From: Henricia sp. BOLD:AAB3569
Lineage: Eukaryota > Echinodermata > Asteroidea > Spinulosida > Echinasteridae
Assembly (NCBI GenBank): GCA_037783545.1
Contig: JBBELK010000213.1
Location: 248,001-312,000 of the forward strand
Reading direction: 5' to 3'
DNA: 64,000 nt
In this document: positions 61,251-64,000 of the stretch, in pieces
Numbering within the stretch: the first letter of the stretch is position 1
Layout of the letters: each line of letters starts with the position of its first letter
The notes under the pieces: generated by a model
Told to the model about the DNA's origin: nothing
Databases searched by the model: none
What the model saw: the letters and a program-made list of their open reading frames with translations, nothing else
Translations under genes and position numbers: made by a program

Positions 61251-62063
61251 TTTGCATGCTCCAAACAGTCTATATTCCGCACTTGTCCTGGAAAATTGAC
61301 AGACTTTCGCCGGGAAATGGCCGAGAAATTTCAGAGTTTAGGGAAAACTGGGCTCGGGCTTCCTGCCTGCTCTGCAGACCATGGCTGTCCGTGTACTCCT
61401 GACTCGTGCGCATGCTCAGTCTTGTTTGGGACGGGAATTTGGTCAAAGTGTGGTCCAAACGTCGTCAAATTTGGAAATCAAGAAATTTTCAGACGAACTT
61501 CAAATTGTGCATGCTCCAAACAGTCTATATTCCGCACTTGTCCTGAAAAATTGACAGACTTTCGCCGGGAAATGGCCGAGAAATTTCAGAGTTTAGGGAA
61601 AACTGGGCTCGGTCTTCCTGCCTGCTCTGCAGACCGTGGCTGTCCGTGTACTCCTGACTCGTGCGCATGCTCAGTCTTGTTTGGGACGGGAATTTGGTCA
61701 AAGTGTGGTCCAAACGTCGGAAAATTCGGAAGTCAAGAAATTTTCCGACGAACTTCAAATTGTGCATGCTCCAAACAGTGTATATTCCGCACTTGTCCTG
61801 AAAAATTGACAGACTTTCGCCGGGATATGGCCGAGAAATTTCAGAGTTTAGGTAAAACTGGGCTCGGTCTTCCTGCCTGCTCTGCAGACCGTGGCTGTCC
61901 GTGTACTCCTGATCACTCGTGCGCATGCTCAGTCTTGTTTGGGACGGGAATTTGGTCAAAGTCAAGTCCAAACGTCGGCAAATTTGGAAGTCAATAAATT
62001 TTCCGACGAACTTCAAATTTTGCATGCTCCAAACAGTCTATATTCCGCACTTGTCCTGAAAAA

Positions 62064-62789
62064 TTGACAGACTTTCGCCGGGAAATGGCCGAGAAATTTC
62101 AGAGTTTAGGGAAAACTGGGCTCGGGCTTCCTGCCTGCTCTGCAGACCGTGGCTGTCCGTGTACTCCTGATCACTCGTTCGCATGCTCAGTCTTGTTTGG
62201 GACGGGAATTTTGTCAAAGTGTGGTCCAAACGTCGGCAAATTTGGAAGTCAAGAAATTTTCCGACGAACTTCAAATTGTGCATGCTCCAAACAGTGTATA
62301 TTCCGCACTTGTCCTGAAAAATTGACAGACTTTCGCCGGGAAATGGCCGAGAAATTTCAGAGTTTAGGGAAAACTGGGCTCGGGCTTCCTGCCTGCTCTG
62401 CAGACCGTGGCTGTCCGTGTACTCCTGATCACTCGTGCGCATGCTCAGTCTTGTTTGGGACGGGAATTTGGTCAAAGTGTGGTCCAAACGTCGGCAAATT
62501 TTGAAGTCAAGAAATTTTCCGACGAACTTCAAATTTTGCATGCTCCAAACAGTATATATTCCGCACTTGTCCTGAAAATTTGACAGACTTTCGCCGGGAA
62601 ATGGCCGAGAAATTTCAGAGTTTAGGGAAAACTGAGCTCGGGCTTCCTGCCTGCTCTGCAGACCGTGGCTGTCCGTGTACTCCTGACTCGTGCGCATGCT
62701 CAGTCTTGTTTGGGACGGGAATTTGGTCAAAGTGTGGTCCAAACGTCGGCAAATTTGGAAGTCAAGAAATTTTCCGACGAACTTCAAAT
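62064..62789 (+). repeat. segment repeated from -1,539 bp, copy 2
   Basis: Second copy of 60,525-61,250. Its last third recurs once more at +1,029 bp (near 63,490-63,900), so the end of the window is again a mosaic of overlapping duplications. Confidence 0.78.
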
Positions 62790-64000
62790 TTTGCATGCTC
62801 CAAACAGTCTATATTCCGCACTTGTCCTGGAAAATTGACAGACTTTCGCCGGGAAATGGCCGAGAAATTTCAGAGTTTAGGGAAAACTGGGCTCGGGCTT
62901 CCTGCCTGCTCTGCAGACCGTGGCTGTCCGTGTACTCCTGATCACTCGTTCGCATGCTCAGTCTTGTTTGGGACGGGAATTTGGTCAAAGTGTGGTCCAA
63001 ACGTCGGCAAATTTGGAAGTCAAGAAATTTTCCGACGAACTTCAAATTGTGCATGCTCCAAACAGTGTATATTCCGCACTTGTCCAGAAAAATTGACAGA
63101 CTTTCGCCGGGAAATGGCCGAGAAATTTCAGAGTTTAGGGAAAACTGGGCTCGGGCTTCCTGCCTGCTCTGCAGACCATGGCTGTCCGTGTACTCCTGAT
63201 CACTCGTTCGCATGCTCAGTCTTGTTTGGGACGGGAATTTGGTCAAAGTGTGGTCCAAACGTCGGCAAATTTGGAAGTCAAGAAATTTTCCGACGAACTT
63301 CAAATTGTGCATGCTCCAAACAGTGTATATTCCGCACTTGTCCTGAAAAATTGACAGACTTTCGCCGGGAAATGGCCGAGAAATTTCAGAGTTTAGGGAA
63401 AACTGGGCTCGGGCTTCCTGCCTGCTCTGCTGACCGTGGCTGTCCGTGTACTCCTGATCACTCGTGCGCATGCTCAGTCTTGTTTGGGACGGGAATTTGG
63501 TCAAAGTGTGGTCCAAACGTCGGCAAATTTTGAAGTCAAGAAATTTTCCGACGAACTTCAAATTTTGCATGCTCCAAACAGTATATATTCCGCACTTGTC
63601 CTGAAAATTTGACAGACTTTCGCCGGGAAATGGCCGAGAAATTTCAGAGTTTAGGGAAAACTGAGCTCGGGCTTCCTGCCTGCTCTGCAGACCGTGGCTG
63701 TCCGTGTACTCCTGACTCGTGCGCATGCTCAGTCTTGTTTGGGACGGGAATTTGGTCAAAGTGTGGTCCAAACGTCGGCAAATTTGGAAGTCAATAAATT
63801 TTCCGACGAACTTCAAATTTTGCATGCTCCAAACAGTCTATATTCCGCACTTGTCCTGGAAAATTGACAGACTTTCGCCGGGAAATGGCCGAGAAATTTC
63901 AGAGTTTAGGGAAAACTGGGCTCGGGCTTCCTGCCTGCTCTGCAGACCATGGCTGTCCGTGTACTCCTGACTCGTGCGCATGCTCAGTCTTGTTTGAGAC

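Larger units (their letters stand above)
1..64000 (+). repeat. satellite DNA array, ~256-bp monomer, about 250 copies
   Basis: The same roughly 256-bp unit recurs head to tail from the first to the last base with no inversion, unique spacer or inserted element. Every unit contains TCGGGCTTCC, CTGCAG, GCGCATGC, GGACGGGAATTTGG, CGTCGG, TTCCGACG, ATTCCGCACTTGTCC and TTTAGGGAAAACT, with scattered substitutions and 1-3-bp indels between copies. The size and homogeneity match eukaryotic satellite DNA at centromeres, pericentromeres or subtelomeres. Which of these it is cannot be told from this window, because no flanking sequence, telomere or centromere-protein site is present. I do not recognise the family. 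Both window edges cut through the array, so its true length is greater. Confidence 0.98.
41386..64000 (+). repeat. array region 5: 7-monomer HOR and shuffled derivatives
   Basis: About 88 monomers marked by AAAGTCAAGTCC, GTCAACGTGTGG, GGGATATGGCC, AAATTTTGAAGTC, ACTGAGCTCGGG (SacI site), GGGCTCGAGC (XhoI site), GACCATGGCTG (NcoI site) and TGACTAGTGCG (SpeI site). The first 3.3 kb (to about 44,700) is heterogeneous with one-off variants such as GGCTATCAGTGTAC and TGAATAATTAACAG. After that, long blocks repeat with high fidelity to the window end, where a final TTTGAGAC change appears. Confidence 0.85.

Noticed and set aside
62809..63825. 338-codon open frame on - as a gene (also 48,693-49,709)
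   Set aside because: It starts at the ATG inside the GCATGC palindrome of one monomer and is simply four in-phase monomers read backwards. Equivalent frames are broken by 1-bp length variants elsewhere.
1..64000. CRISPR array
   Set aside because: There are no unique spacers between short repeats. The whole 256-bp unit is repeated.
1..64000. CENP-B box (TTCG....A..CGGG core) in the monomer
   Set aside because: TTCGCCGGGAAATGG and GGGACGGGAA look similar in part, but the required A and CGGG spacing is absent on both strands of the consensus.
1..64000. Hammerhead ribozyme, as found in some satellites
   Set aside because: The conserved CTGANGA core is absent on both strands; CTGATCA at the ATC insertion is the nearest match and lacks the needed bases.
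1..64000. 5S rDNA-, tRNA- or SINE-derived satellite
   Set aside because: I see no 5S rRNA sequence, no A box/B box pair and no cloverleaf. One monomer reads GGTTCAAACG near 867, but it lacks the rest of a B box.
1..64000. Bacterial or phage origin with a giant repeat-protein gene
   Set aside because: No unique coding sequence, ribosome-binding sites or operon structure. Mixed 254/255/257/258/259-bp units are incompatible with a maintained reading frame.

Overview
The whole 64,000-base window is one uninterrupted tandem satellite DNA array. The monomer is about 256 bp (classes of 254, 255, 257, 258 and 259 bp). About 250 head-to-tail copies lie in one orientation, from the first base to the last. 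I find no supportable protein gene, RNA gene, transposon, CRISPR array or unique spacer. An array of this size and higher-order structure is typical of a eukaryotic centromeric, pericentromeric or other heterochromatic region. I do not recognise the monomer family, so species and chromosome position stay open. CpG is not depleted (about 14 per monomer, roughly what base composition predicts), which fits a young or continually homogenised array or a lightly methylated genome.

Monomer plan, counting from the TCGGGCTTCC that opens the window: an exon-like but non-coding GC-richer part holds a PstI site, two CCGTG copies, an optional 3-bp ATC insertion and a TGCGCATGC palindromic core. Next comes an AT-rich part with a strong 36-bp dyad (13-bp arms, 12 of 13 matching, 10-base loop), then a second GCATGCTC, the TATATTCCGC segment, the TTCGCCGGGAAATGGCC segment and a TTTAGGG. 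Three small indel sites set the length class.

Layout by diagnostic variants: (1) 1-7,104, short 254/255-bp monomers with an exactly duplicated 1,389-bp block that carries a fused, internally deleted monomer. (2) 7,105-13,260, with 770/771-, 1,029- and 3,340-bp duplications. (3) 13,261-21,985, a regular 3-monomer higher-order repeat (HOR) of 771-772 bp. (4) 21,986-41,385, mostly 257-259-bp monomers in nested blocks offset by 1,547, 1,548, 3,088, 3,852 and 10,039 bp. (5) 41,386-64,000, a diverged junction zone followed by a 7-monomer HOR of 1,793 bp and larger shuffled blocks (offsets 2,315, 4,363, 5,901).

Long open frames occur on both strands only because 255 and 258 are multiples of three. 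I do not call them genes. The most interesting content is structural: the conserved dyad in every monomer, the nested multi-scale HORs that record the exchange history, and a few variant motifs (TATAAA, AATAAA, a clustered GTG-to-CAA change) that spread with those blocks.
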